From Salsipaludibacter sp963812245 (GTDB taxonomy: Bacteria; Actinomycetota; Nitriliruptoria; Nitriliruptorales; Nitriliruptoraceae), in assembly GCA_963812245.1 (NCBI GenBank), contig CAWEUK010000002.1, positions 2,126,203 through 2,190,202 of the forward strand: a stretch of DNA of 64,000 nucleotides. The letters are read 5' to 3'. The notes under the pieces were generated by a model that saw only the letters and a program-made list of their open reading frames with translations, ran no database searches and was not told the DNA's origin. Position numbers and translations under genes: made by a program. Below are positions 15,923 to 24,594 of the stretch, in pieces; within the stretch, counting starts at the first letter, position 1, and each line of letters starts with the position of its first letter.

Positions 15923-17548
15923 ATGGAACTCGAACTGCAGGGCATCACGAAGCGGTTCCCCGGCGTGGTGGCCAATGACCACGTCGACCTGGTCGTGCGC
16001 GACAGCGAGATCCACGGACTGCTGGGCGAGAACGGTGCCGGCAAGTCGACCCTGATGAACATCCTGTACGGCCTCTACTCGGCCGACGAGGGCCAGATCC
16101 TCATCGACGGGGAGCCGGTGCACTTCAGCGGTCCGGGCGACGCGATCGAGGCCGGGATCGGGATGGTCCACCAGCACTTCATGCTGGTCCCGGTGTTCAC
16201 CGTGGCCGAGAACATCACGCTGGGCACCGAGCTGGTGAGCGCCGGTGGTCGGCTGGACCGCGAGGCGGCCAACGATGCCGTGCGTGACCTGTCGCTTCGC
16301 CACAACCTGCCACTGGAACCCGACGTCCTGATCGAGGACCTGCCCGTGGGGTTGCAGCAGCGCGCGGAGATCCTCAAGGCGCTGTATCGCGAGGCCAAGC
16401 TGCTCATCCTCGACGAACCCACCGCCGTGCTCACTCCCCAGGAGGCCGACGACCTGTTCGAGGCCATGGGCCAGTTGCGCGAGGACGGCCGCTCGTTGGT
16501 CTTCATCTCCCACAAGTTGCGCGAGCACCGCGAGATCGCCGATCGCATCAGCATCCTGCGACGCGGCAAGATCGTCGGGACGGCCGATCCACGCGAGGCC
16601 AGCGACGAGGAACTGGCCGAGTTGATGGTTGGCCGCCCGGTGGACCTGGTCGTGGACAAGCCGGCAGCGTCTCCCGGTGAGATCGTGCTCGACATGGATG
16701 GCGTCAACATCGCCGACGAGGACGGCATCGACGTCGTCAAGGACATCAACCTGGAGGTTCGCCGGGGTGAGATCGTGGCAGTTGCCGGTGTCGAGGGCAA
16801 TGGCCAGACCGAGTTCGTGGGGGCGGTGACCGGCCTGCGGCCCATCCATGGCGGGACCATGAAACTGCTCGGCGACGACCTGTCGAGCCACACTCGCGTG
16901 GAGTTGCTGCGCGGTGGCATCGGCCACGTGCCCCAGGACCGCACCAACGAGGGCCTCGTGGGACAGATGTCGATCGCCGAGAACCTCGTGATGGACCACT
17001 GGAACAGCGAACCGTACGCGCAGCGGGGACTGATGCAGTTCCGACTGATCCGCGACCACGCCCTGGCTGCCATCGAGGCATACGACATCCGCACACCGGG
17101 CCCCGAGACACTCGTCGGCTCGCTCAGTGGTGGCAACCAGCAGAAGGTCGTGGTGGCGCGCGAGTTCGACAAGGACAACGTGCTGCTGGTGGCGGCCCAA
17201 CCCACGCGTGGCGTGGACGTCGGGTCGATCGAGTACATCCACAAGCGCATCGTCGAGGAACGTGACGAAGGGGCCGCAGTCCTGATCGTGTCGTCGGAAC
17301 TGGACGAGGTACTGGCCCTTGCGGATCGCGTCGCCGTGATGTTCCACGGGCACCTGGTCGGACCCTTCGAGATGCCGATCGACAAGGGTGACATCGGTCG
17401 CATGATGGCCGGCGCGACGCCCGAGGAGGTCTTCGGACCGGGCGGCATGCCGGCGAGGTCATCGCGCCATGCCGGTGACGCAGGCACGGACGCAGCTCCC
17501 AGTGGCTCGCCGGGGCACGGGCATGACGACGGAGAGGTGGACGCATGA
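15923..17548 (+). CDS. Nucleoside ABC importer ATP-binding protein (two ABC domains)
   Basis: 541 aa, RbsA/YufO-type double ATPase. Domain 1 has LLGENGAGKSTLMNILYG (Walker A), VGLQQRAEILKALYR (modified signature) and LLILDEPTAVLTPQEA (Walker B). Domain 2 has the degenerate A-loop VAGVEGNGQTEFVGAVTGL. It also has the good signature LSGGNQQKVVVAREF, and LLVAAQPTRGVD in place of the usual acidic Walker B. This asymmetry is normal for the family. The tail from about residue 510 is low-complexity. GGAGG precedes ATG, and the stop overlaps the permease start. Confidence 0.93.
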   Translation: MELELQGITKRFPGVVANDHVDLVVRDSEIHGLLGENGAGKSTLMNILYGLYSADEGQILIDGEPVHFSGPGDAIEAGIGMVHQHFMLVPVFTVAENITLGTELVSAGGRLDREAANDAVRDLSLRHNLPLEPDVLIEDLPVGLQQRAEILKALYREAKLLILDEPTAVLTPQEADDLFEAMGQLREDGRSLVFISHKLREHREIADRISILRRGKIVGTADPREASDEELAELMVGRPVDLVVDKPAASPGEIVLDMDGVNIADEDGIDVVKDINLEVRRGEIVAVAGVEGNGQTEFVGAVTGLRPIHGGTMKLLGDDLSSHTRVELLRGGIGHVPQDRTNEGLVGQMSIAENLVMDHWNSEPYAQRGLMQFRLIRDHALAAIEAYDIRTPGPETLVGSLSGGNQQKVVVAREFDKDNVLLVAAQPTRGVDVGSIEYIHKRIVEERDEGAAVLIVSSELDEVLALADRVAVMFHGHLVGPFEMPIDKGDIGRMMAGATPEEVFGPGGMPARSSRHAGDAGTDAAPSGSPGHGHDDGEVDA

Positions 17549-18765
17549 GCGCGGGCATGCAACCGACACAGGACGACGAGCGCGTCGCACCGGGGGAACG
17601 CCTGAGCGGGGAGGAGTCGCTGCGTCAGCGGTTGGTGATGGCACTCACCGGACCGAACGTCATCGTGACCGTGCTGGCGTTCGTCATGGCCTTCGTGGTC
17701 GGTGCCGTGCTCATCGCGTTCTCCGACGATGCCTCGCGCGAGGCCCTCAGCTACGTCTTCTCCCGTCCCGGGGACTTCCTGTCCGCTTCCTGGGATGCCA
17801 TCACCAGCGCCTACGGGGCCATGATCTCGGGTGCCCTGGGATCACGCAACGGCATCACCGAGTCACTGCTGGCCGCGACGCCGCTGATCCTGGCCGGACT
17901 GGCAGTGGCGCTGCCGTTCCGTGCGGGCCTGTTCAACATCGGTGGCGAGGGCCAGGTCATCGCCGGTGGCATGTTCGCCGCCTACGTCGGGTTCAGGTTC
18001 CCGGAGCTGCCGCTGCTGGTCCACCTCCCGCTGGCCATCGCCGCCGGGTTCGTCGGTGGTGGCCTGATGGGCTTCATCCCCGGCATCCTCAAGGTCAGGA
18101 CGGGTGCCCACGAGGTGATCGTGACGATCATGCTCAACAACATCGCGCTCGTGTTGCTGGACTGGACGTTGACGCTGCCGATGTTCATCGGCGCCGGGAC
18201 GCTGAATCCCAAGTGGCTGCCCGTGGCCGAAAGCGCCCGGCTCCCCACGTTCTTCGGCAGCCGGATGAATGCCGGCCTGCTGCTGGCCATCGGCGCCGCG
18301 GTCGTGATCCACATCTTCATGGAACGATCGGCCCGGGGCTTCGAGATCGAGGCCGTGGGCCTCAACCCGACGGCGGCCACCACGGCTGGCATGTCGGTCG
18401 GCCGTGCCACCATCTGGGCACTGGCCGTGGCCGGTGGGCTCGCCGGGCTGGCAGGAACCGTGCAGACACTGGGTGTGTCGTCCGGCGGCATCACGGCCGG
18501 GTTCTCGGGCGGCCTGGGCTTCGACGGGATCACCGTGGCGCTGTTGGGCCGGTCCCGTGTGCCCGGCACCGTCATGGCCGGACTGTTGTTCGGCGCACTG
18601 GAGGTCGGCGGTCGCGCGATGCAGGCGCAGGCGGGCATCAATCTCGACCTCGTGGGCGTGTTGCAGGCACTCATCATCCTGTTCGTGGCCGCGCCGGCCC
18701 TGGTTCGGTGGCTGTTCCGCCTCGACCGACCACGCCGCACCCGCACCCGGGAGGTGGCGGCATGA
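17545..18765 (+). CDS. Nucleoside ABC importer permease 1
   Basis: 406 aa inner-membrane subunit of the BPD_transp_2 (LivH/RbsC-like) class. Motifs are LLAATPLILAGLAVALPFRAGLFNIGGEGQ-type sequence at about residues 110-140, ATTAGMSVGRATIWALAVAGGLAGLAG, and GLGFDGITVALLG. It begins inside the ATPase stop (ATGA) and ends in REVAA with TGA inside the next ATG, so the operon is fully coupled. The cytoplasmic N-terminus is unusually long, about 35 residues. Confidence 0.92.
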   Translation: MSAGMQPTQDDERVAPGERLSGEESLRQRLVMALTGPNVIVTVLAFVMAFVVGAVLIAFSDDASREALSYVFSRPGDFLSASWDAITSAYGAMISGALGSRNGITESLLAATPLILAGLAVALPFRAGLFNIGGEGQVIAGGMFAAYVGFRFPELPLLVHLPLAIAAGFVGGGLMGFIPGILKVRTGAHEVIVTIMLNNIALVLLDWTLTLPMFIGAGTLNPKWLPVAESARLPTFFGSRMNAGLLLAIGAAVVIHIFMERSARGFEIEAVGLNPTAATTAGMSVGRATIWALAVAGGLAGLAGTVQTLGVSSGGITAGFSGGLGFDGITVALLGRSRVPGTVMAGLLFGALEVGGRAMQAQAGINLDLVGVLQALIILFVAAPALVRWLFRLDRPRRTRTREVAA

Positions 18766-19008
18766 GCCCACTTCCCGACGGTCGCAATCGTGCTGATGCC
18801 CTCGATCACCGAGATCGGGTTCCCGTCACTGAAGGTGGCGGCATGAGCCCACTCCCCGACGATCGCAATCGTGCTGATGCCCTCGATCACCGAGATCGGG
18901 TTCCCGTCACTGAAGGTGGCGGCATGAGCCCACTCCCCGACGATCGCAATCGTGCTGATGCCCTCGCCTTGCCCTCCGGGTTCCGGATGCAGGAGGTGGC
19001 GGCATGAG
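18753..19008 (+). repeat. 81-bp tandem repeat carrying a translation restart site
   Basis: The unit begins GGTGGCGGCATGAG at 18753, 18834 and 18915 (period 81), with a fourth copy of this junction at 18995. The second and third units are nearly identical to the first (TTCCCGACGG versus CTCCCCGACGA). The third diverges after GATGCCCTCG. Each unit holds a GGTGGCGGC ribosome-site-like stretch and an ATGA stop/start overlap. Confidence 0.95.
18762..19007 (+). CDS. Repeat-built small ORF between the two permease genes
   Basis: 81 codons made of three 27-residue units starting MSPLPD(G/D)RNRADAL. The first two end in DHRDRVPVTEGGG and the third in a variant tail ending EVAA, like the upstream permease. 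It overlaps both neighbours by ATGA, so ribosomes ending permease 1 would read it before reaching permease 2. The peptide is hydrophilic, has no known domain, and arises from an 81-bp tandem DNA repeat. It may be a spacer that keeps translational coupling after a duplication, or a real small protein; the sequence does not decide. Confidence 0.5.
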   Translation: MSPLPDGRNRADALDHRDRVPVTEGGGMSPLPDDRNRADALDHRDRVPVTEGGGMSPLPDDRNRADALALPSGFRMQEVAA

Positions 19009-20260
19009 CACGCTGACCGGTGATCCGCAGGTGACTCGTGCACGACGATTCGGCAGTGTGGCCATCCTGCTCGGCGTGTTCACCATCGTGGCGTTCGCGA
19101 TCCCCAATGCAGGGGTGTCCACCACCCTGAGCCTGGAGTCGCGACTGGCTGGCGGCGCGGGTTCCCAGATCGGCGAGGTGTCGGTGTCGGTGTGGTGGAC
19201 GTCGATGGTCCTCGGCCTCGGTGCCGTGGCGATCGGCGTGGCACTGTGGATGGGTCGCTGGCGTGAGCACGTGATCCGGGCCGGTGGCGCCGCCATCGGG
19301 CTGTTCGTGATCGCGTTCCTGCTGTGGGCGGCGCGCGGATCGACCCTGTTCATCGTCGACCTGGCCCGACTGTCGTTGCGTGCCGCCGTGCCCCTGACCC
19401 TGGGCGCACTCGCAGGTGTGGTGGGGGAGCGGGCCGGCGTGGTCAACATCGCCATCGAGGGCCAGTTGCTGATGGGTGCCTTCATGGCGGCGGTGCTCGC
19501 CTCGGTCACCAAGTCGCCGACGGTCGGTGCGCTGGCCGCCATCCTGGGTGGTGTCGCGATCGCTGCGATGCTCGGCCTGTTGTCGGTGAAGTTCGACACC
19601 GACCAGATCGTTGCCGGTGTGGTGCTGATCGTGTTCGCGACGGGCCTGACGTCATTCCTTGCATCGCAGTGGCTGGCATCGAGTCCGACGATGAACAGCC
19701 CGGCCACCTTCACGGCCTTCGCCATCCCGGGTTTGTCGTCGATCCCCATCCTGGGTCCGGTCCTGTTCGACCAGTCACCACTGGTGTACGTGACGTTGAT
19801 CGCGGTCTTCGTCCTGCAGTACGGCATGTTCAACACCCGATGGGGTCTGCGTCTGCGGTCCGTCGGTGAACACCCCAAGGCGGCTGACACGGTCGGGATC
19901 AAGGTGCCTCGCACCCGCTGGTTGGCGGTGCTGCTGGGCGGCGTGCTCGCCGGCATGGGTGGTGCGTTCCTGTCCATCGACGCGGCGTCGTCGTTCACCG
20001 AGGGCATGTCGGGTGGCAAGGGCTTCATCGCCCTGGCCGCGATGCTGGCCGGTCGCTACAACCCCCGTGGCGCGTTCGGTGCTGCCCTGATCTTCGGGTT
20101 GTCCGAGGCGTCGGCGCGTGCCCTGCAGGGCTTCGACGTCGGCGTCCCGTCGACGTTGCTGTTGGCGACCCCCTACGTCGTCACCATCCTCGTCGTGTCC
20201 GGTCTCATCGGTCGCCTGCGCATCCCCGGCGCATCCGCGCAGCACTACTCCACGGAGTGA
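19004..20260 (+). CDS. Nucleoside ABC importer permease 2
   Basis: 418 aa, second BPD_transp_2 subunit. It has a four-helix N-terminal extension, then LSLRAAVPLTLGALAGVVGERAGVVNIAIEGQLL, the defining motif of nucleoside-class permeases. It also has LRSVGEHPKAADTVGIKV and GGKGFIALAAMLAGRYNPRGA. Together with permease 1 it forms the channel of the importer whose binding protein is at 14.6 kb. GGAGG precedes the ATG. Confidence 0.92.
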   Translation: MSTLTGDPQVTRARRFGSVAILLGVFTIVAFAIPNAGVSTTLSLESRLAGGAGSQIGEVSVSVWWTSMVLGLGAVAIGVALWMGRWREHVIRAGGAAIGLFVIAFLLWAARGSTLFIVDLARLSLRAAVPLTLGALAGVVGERAGVVNIAIEGQLLMGAFMAAVLASVTKSPTVGALAAILGGVAIAAMLGLLSVKFDTDQIVAGVVLIVFATGLTSFLASQWLASSPTMNSPATFTAFAIPGLSSIPILGPVLFDQSPLVYVTLIAVFVLQYGMFNTRWGLRLRSVGEHPKAADTVGIKVPRTRWLAVLLGGVLAGMGGAFLSIDAASSFTEGMSGGKGFIALAAMLAGRYNPRGAFGAALIFGLSEASARALQGFDVGVPSTLLLATPYVVTILVVSGLIGRLRIPGASAQHYSTE

Positions 20261-20633
20261 GCAGCGCGTCCGATCCGCACCGTGCCCGCGCGGTGTGGCA
20301 TCGGTGTGCCTGACGTCGCACCGGGTGCCAGCGCGGTGTGGCATCGGTGTGCCTGACGTCGCACCAGTCGTGGTGCGACGCGTGTGGCGCGTGCGGGGTG
20401 CAGGATCTGGTCGGCGTGCGGTCGCCCCGAGGGGTGTCGTGCTGCCGGCGACGTGGGTGTTGCCCCACGGGTGGTCACCGACACCGGCCCAGGTGACTCC
20501 TGGGCCAGTCCGTCGGCCGGCATTGCCCGGTTGTGCCGGCCCCGATGTGCCAGTGACGCGGCCGAGGGGATAGCGTGCGCCAGCGCACCGGCCCCGGCAC
20601 GCGCACCCGAATTCGCCGTTCATGGATCCCACG
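20261..20633. other. Intergenic region with a 35-bp direct repeat
   Basis: 373 bases between the importer operon and serC with no credible gene. It holds two identical 35-base copies (20288-20322 and 20331-20365, period 43) starting GCGCGGTGTGGCATCGG. A third degenerate stretch (TGGTGCGACGCGTGTGGCG) follows. It could contain the serC promoter or an operator; no clear -10/-35 pair was picked. Confidence 0.6.
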
Positions 20634-21740
20634 ATGACCGACCTGACCATTCCTGCCGACCTGCTTCCCGCGGACGGACGATTCGGCTGCGGCCCGTCCA
20701 AGGTCCGACCGGAATCGCTGGCGGCACTGGCGGCGATCGGCGACGACCTGTTGGGCACGTCGCACCGCCAGGCAGGCGTCAAGGGCCAGGTCGCGCGCCT
20801 GCGCAGTGGCATCGCCACGTTCTTCGAGGTGCCGGACGGCTACGAGGTGTTGCTGGTTCCGGGTGGGGCAACGGCGTTCTGGGATGCGGCCGCCGCCGGG
20901 GTGGTTCGCGACCGCGCCCGCCACTACGTGTTCGGCGAGTTCTCCGGCAAGTTCGCCACGGCCACGTCGACGGCACCCTGGCTCGAGCCCAGCGACATCG
21001 TCGAGGCCGAGGTGGGCACGCGACCCACCGTCACGCCCTGCCCGCCGGCCGACGTGCAGGCGCTCACGCACAACGAGACCTCCACCGGTGTCATGCTCGA
21101 TCCTGTTCGCGTCGATGACGCCCTGGTGCTGGTGGACGCGACGTCCGGCGCCAGCGGCCTGCCGGTGTCCATCGACCAGGTCGATGCCTACTACTTCTCG
21201 CTGCAGAAGGGATTCGCCTCGGAGGGCGGGCTGGCAGCCGTGGTGGCCTCGCCGGCGTTGGTGGCACGCATCCTCGAGATCGCGGCCAGCGATCGCCACA
21301 TTCCGGCCTTCCTGGACCTCAAGACCGTGGTCGACAACTCGCGCAAGGACCAGACCTACAACACGCCCTCGGTGTCGACCGTGGTGCTGGCGGCCGAACA
21401 GACCGAGTGGATGCTCGGCCAGGGTGGTCTGGATGCCATGGTTGCCTCGTCACGGGCCAAGTCGGACCACGTCTACGCCTGGGCCGACGCCCGCGACTGG
21501 GCGACGCCGTTCGTGGCCGACCCCGACGCTCGCTCCCTCGTCGTCGCGACCATCGACCTCGATGACGACGTGTCGGCCGACCAGGTGAACGCCGTGCTGC
21601 GCGCCAACGGGATCCTGGACACCGACGGGTACCGCAAACTGGGACGCAACCAACTGCGCATCGGGCTGTTCCCGGCCGTGGACCTCGCCGACGTCGAGGC
21701 CTACACCGCCGCAGTCGACTGGGTCGTGGACCACCTGTGA
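20634..21740 (+). CDS. serC: Phosphoserine aminotransferase
   Basis: About 368 aa, class V PLP enzyme converting 3-phosphohydroxypyruvate and glutamate to phosphoserine in serine synthesis. DGRFGCGPSKVRPESLAAL is the start typical of actinobacterial SerC. HNETSTGVML and LVDATSGASGLPV hold the cofactor, and AYYFSLQKGFASEGGL contains the PLP lysine. NQLRIGLFPAVDLADVEAY closes the small domain. ATG 20634 fits the family; ATG 20622 is in frame and adds four residues. Confidence 0.92.
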   Translation: MTDLTIPADLLPADGRFGCGPSKVRPESLAALAAIGDDLLGTSHRQAGVKGQVARLRSGIATFFEVPDGYEVLLVPGGATAFWDAAAAGVVRDRARHYVFGEFSGKFATATSTAPWLEPSDIVEAEVGTRPTVTPCPPADVQALTHNETSTGVMLDPVRVDDALVLVDATSGASGLPVSIDQVDAYYFSLQKGFASEGGLAAVVASPALVARILEIAASDRHIPAFLDLKTVVDNSRKDQTYNTPSVSTVVLAAEQTEWMLGQGGLDAMVASSRAKSDHVYAWADARDWATPFVADPDARSLVVATIDLDDDVSADQVNAVLRANGILDTDGYRKLGRNQLRIGLFPAVDLADVEAYTAAVDWVVDHL

Positions 21741-21858
21741 CCACCGCCCCCACGCCACTCGCGATGTGGGATCAGATCATCACCGGTGGCCGGCTCGCCA
21801 CCAACCGGATGGCCCCGACGATGGCCACATGGCGGTCGAGGGGCCGCGTCCCCCGGGG

Positions 21859-22839
21859 TCAGCGCAGGGTGAGGACGTCTTCGAGTTCGCTGCCAGCCTC
21901 GTCGCCGTAGGCGTTGGTGAATCGTTCCAGCCAACTCGTGCGCTCGAGGCCGTACTCCTGCGTGCCGACGTGCTCGAGCACGTAGGTGGCCGTGAGCGAC
22001 CCGACCTGGGCTGCCCGCTCGATGTCCAGGCCCCACGCGATCCCGGTCAGCAGGCCAGCCCGGAACCCGTCACCCACGCCGGTGGGGTCGGCACGTCGAC
22101 GCTCGGGAACGGTTGGCACGTCCATGCGGTCACCGTCCCGTGACTCCAGGATCGAACCCTGGGGCCCCACCGTCGTGATCCGCAACTCGACCCGATCGAG
22201 CACGTCCTGGTCCGACCACCCGGTCTTGCGTTCGAGCAGGACCTTCTCGTAGTCGTTGGTGATGAGGATGCGGGCGCCATCGACGAGTTTGCGCACGTCG
22301 CTGCCCGGCATGCGGGCGATCTGCTGACCGGGGTCGGCCATGAAGGGGACGCCCAGGTCCCGGCACTCGCGGGTGTGGCGGATCATGGCGCTGGGGTCGT
22401 TCGGGGAGATCACGACCAGGTCGACACCCGCCCGATCGATGATCGGCCGCAACTGGATCCGTCGCGCCTCCTCCATGGCCCCGGTGTAGAACGACGCGAT
22501 CTGGTTCTGTTCGTCGTCGGTCGTGCACAGGAACCGGGCCGTGTGCTTGGTGTCGGACACCCGCACGGCGCTGGTGTCCACGCCGTGGTCATCCAGCCAC
22601 CGTCGGTAGTCGGTGTCGAAGTCGGCGCCCACCGAGCCCACCAGCATCGGCGCCTGGGCGTACTGCGACAGGCCGAACGCGATGTTGGCCGCCGCACCGC
22701 CCCGGCGGACCTCCAACTCGTCCACCAGGAACGACAGCGAGACCCGTTCGAGTTGTCCCTCCACGAGTTGCTCGGTGATGCGCCCGGGGAAGGTCATGAG
22801 CCAGTCCGTGGCGATGGATCCGGTGACGGCGATGCGCAT
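21859..22839 (-). CDS. PfkB-family kinase, adenosine-kinase-like
   Basis: 326 aa ribokinase-fold enzyme resembling the mycobacterial adenosine kinase. The start is MRIAVTGSIATDWLMTFPG. LEVRRGGAAANIAFGLSQY is the substrate lid glycine motif. The catalytic end is RRADPTGVGDGFRAGLLTG, where the GDGFRAG Asp is the base (DTGAGD-like). It probably phosphorylates adenosine or a related nucleoside. This fits the nearby purine-nucleoside importer and ahcY, which releases adenosine. The start was set at 22839 rather than at the longer open frame to 23058. Confidence 0.85.
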   Translation of the reverse strand: MRIAVTGSIATDWLMTFPGRITEQLVEGQLERVSLSFLVDELEVRRGGAAANIAFGLSQYAQAPMLVGSVGADFDTDYRRWLDDHGVDTSAVRVSDTKHTARFLCTTDDEQNQIASFYTGAMEEARRIQLRPIIDRAGVDLVVISPNDPSAMIRHTRECRDLGVPFMADPGQQIARMPGSDVRKLVDGARILITNDYEKVLLERKTGWSDQDVLDRVELRITTVGPQGSILESRDGDRMDVPTVPERRRADPTGVGDGFRAGLLTGIAWGLDIERAAQVGSLTATYVLEHVGTQEYGLERTSWLERFTNAYGDEAGSELEDVLTLR

Positions 22840-23175
22840 GTGGGAGCCTGGCTCGTGGAGGTGGGATCCGGCAGACCGGGACATGGTAGGCCTGCGGTCC
22901 TGACGCCGGTGCAAGTCAGGCGCCGACCGGGCGCGATAGGCGCACCGCGCGACCTCCCGGTGTGCCCCGATACGCCATGGGTCGTAGGATCGCACCCGGG
23001 CGGTCAACGAGGACCGCCCGCCGTTGTCTGCACGCCGCGCTCGCCGCCCCGTGGTCACGCCGCGCTCGCCGCCCCGTGGTCACGTGGCGACCTCCGCCCC
23101 CGCACGGATCCCCGGCGACCACTGACGTTGGAATCCGAGACAACGGCCACGTGCCATGCAGTGAAGGAAGTCCTG
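22840..23175. promoter_or_regulatory. Divergent intergenic region with hairpin and 25-bp tandem repeat
   Basis: Lies between the kinase gene and lat, which diverge. It holds a 9-bp hairpin (CGGGCGGTC/GACCGCCCG, 22997-23020). It also holds a perfect tandem duplication of a 25-base unit starting CACGCCGCGCTCGCCG (23031-23055 and 23056-23080). The hairpin in the probable lat leader could be an attenuator. No known riboswitch was recognised. Confidence 0.6.
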
Positions 23176-24492
23176 ATGCACCACCGCGAGCCCGACGACG
23201 TGCTTGACACCCTCCGCGGCCATCTCCTGGTCGACGGATTCGACATGGTGCTGGACCTGGACGCCAGTCAGGGCTCCACGCTGGTGGACCAGCGGGACGG
23301 CTCGACGTGGCTCGACATGTTCTCGTTCTTCGCCTCCAACGCCCTGGGCATGAACCACCCCGTCTTCCAGGAATCCGACGTTCGCGAACACCTGCTGCGG
23401 GCTGCCATCAACAAGCCGTCCAACAGCGACGTCTACACCGATGTGCTGGCTGACTTCGTCACGTCGTTCGACCAGGTCATGGGCATCCCGGAACTGCCGC
23501 ACATGTTCCTGATCTCGGGTGGCGCCCTGGCCGTCGAGAACACGCTCAAGGCCGCCTTCGACCACCACTCCCGACGCGGCGAGGCTGCCGGTCGTGGTGA
23601 CGACCCCGGTCGCATCGCCCACCTCCAGGGTGCCTTCCATGGTCGCTCCGGCTACACGATGAGCATGACCAACACGGATCCGGCCAAGACCGCACGCTTC
23701 CCGCAGTTCGACTGGCCGCGGCTGGCGACCCCGGCGCTGCGATTCCCGCTCGAGGACCACCACGACGCCAACGAGGCTGTCACCGACCAGGCGTTGGAGG
23801 CAGCGGCGGACCTGTTCGCCCGCAACCCCCACGACATCGCCGCCTTCATCGCCGAGCCGATCCAGGGCGAGGGCGGCGACCGGCACCTGTCGGCGCGCTA
23901 CCTGCAGGGCATGCAGGAACTGTGCCACGACCACGACGCCCTGTTCATCCTCGACGAGGTCCAGACCGGCGTCGGCATCACCGGAACACCGTGGGTCCAC
24001 CAGCAACTGGGCCTCGAGCCCGACCTGGTCGCCTTCGGCAAGAAGACCCACGTCTGCGGACTGATCGGCGGTCGCCATGTCGACGACGTCGAGGACAACG
24101 TCTTCCGGGTGTCCAGCCGGATCAACTCGACCTTCGGTGGCAACCTCACCGACATCGCCCGCGCCACCGTCATCTTCGACGTCATCCGGCGCGACAACCT
24201 GATCGACAATGCGGCCAAGATGGGCACCCACCTGCTGCAGCGGCTGCAGGAACTGCAGGCCAGCACCGACGAGGTCGACAACGCCCGGGGACGTGGGCTG
24301 TTCTGCGCCCTCGACCTGCCCGACCCCGACCGCCGCAATGCGGTGGTCCACCACCTGTTCACCAGGGAGCGGGTCATCGTGTTGGGGTGTGGCGACCGGT
24401 CGATCCGGTTCCGTCCGACCCTGACCGTCGGCATCGAGGAGTTGGATGCGGCGGTCGACGCGATCGAACGAGCAGTCGTCGCCACGCGCTGA
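23176..24492 (+). CDS. lat: L-lysine 6-transaminase
   Basis: 438 aa class III PLP aminotransferase that moves the epsilon amino group of lysine to 2-oxoglutarate, giving aminoadipate semialdehyde (piperideine-6-carboxylate). Family-specific stretches include DMFSFFASNALGMNHP, FISGGALAVENTLKAAFD-like sequence, IAEPIQGEGGDRHLSARYL and FILDEVQTGVGITG. LVAFGKKTHVCG holds the PLP lysine. GAAGGAAG precedes ATG 23176. The following dehydrogenase uses its product. In other actinobacteria such enzymes serve lysine breakdown or beta-lactam precursor supply; no beta-lactam genes are seen here. Confidence 0.92.
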   Translation: MHHREPDDVLDTLRGHLLVDGFDMVLDLDASQGSTLVDQRDGSTWLDMFSFFASNALGMNHPVFQESDVREHLLRAAINKPSNSDVYTDVLADFVTSFDQVMGIPELPHMFLISGGALAVENTLKAAFDHHSRRGEAAGRGDDPGRIAHLQGAFHGRSGYTMSMTNTDPAKTARFPQFDWPRLATPALRFPLEDHHDANEAVTDQALEAAADLFARNPHDIAAFIAEPIQGEGGDRHLSARYLQGMQELCHDHDALFILDEVQTGVGITGTPWVHQQLGLEPDLVAFGKKTHVCGLIGGRHVDDVEDNVFRVSSRINSTFGGNLTDIARATVIFDVIRRDNLIDNAAKMGTHLLQRLQELQASTDEVDNARGRGLFCALDLPDPDRRNAVVHHLFTRERVIVLGCGDRSIRFRPTLTVGIEELDAAVDAIERAVVATR

Positions 24493-24594
24493 CAGCCCGG
24501 CGGCGACACCCGTCCCACCGTCCCACCTCCCGACCACCACCCATGCAGCCAGTGCCTGAAGTCCCGGCCAATCCCGCGCCCCATCGGAGCGACC

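Noticed and set aside
14423..17353. Long minus-strand open frame of about 976 codons opposite the nucleoside importer
   Set aside because: It lies antisense to strongly supported ABC genes and has no domain pattern. Long antisense frames are common at this GC content.
18753..19008. CRISPR-like direct repeats
   Set aside because: The units are contiguous 81-bp copies with no unique spacers, and no cas genes are present. The other repeat clusters are also contiguous.
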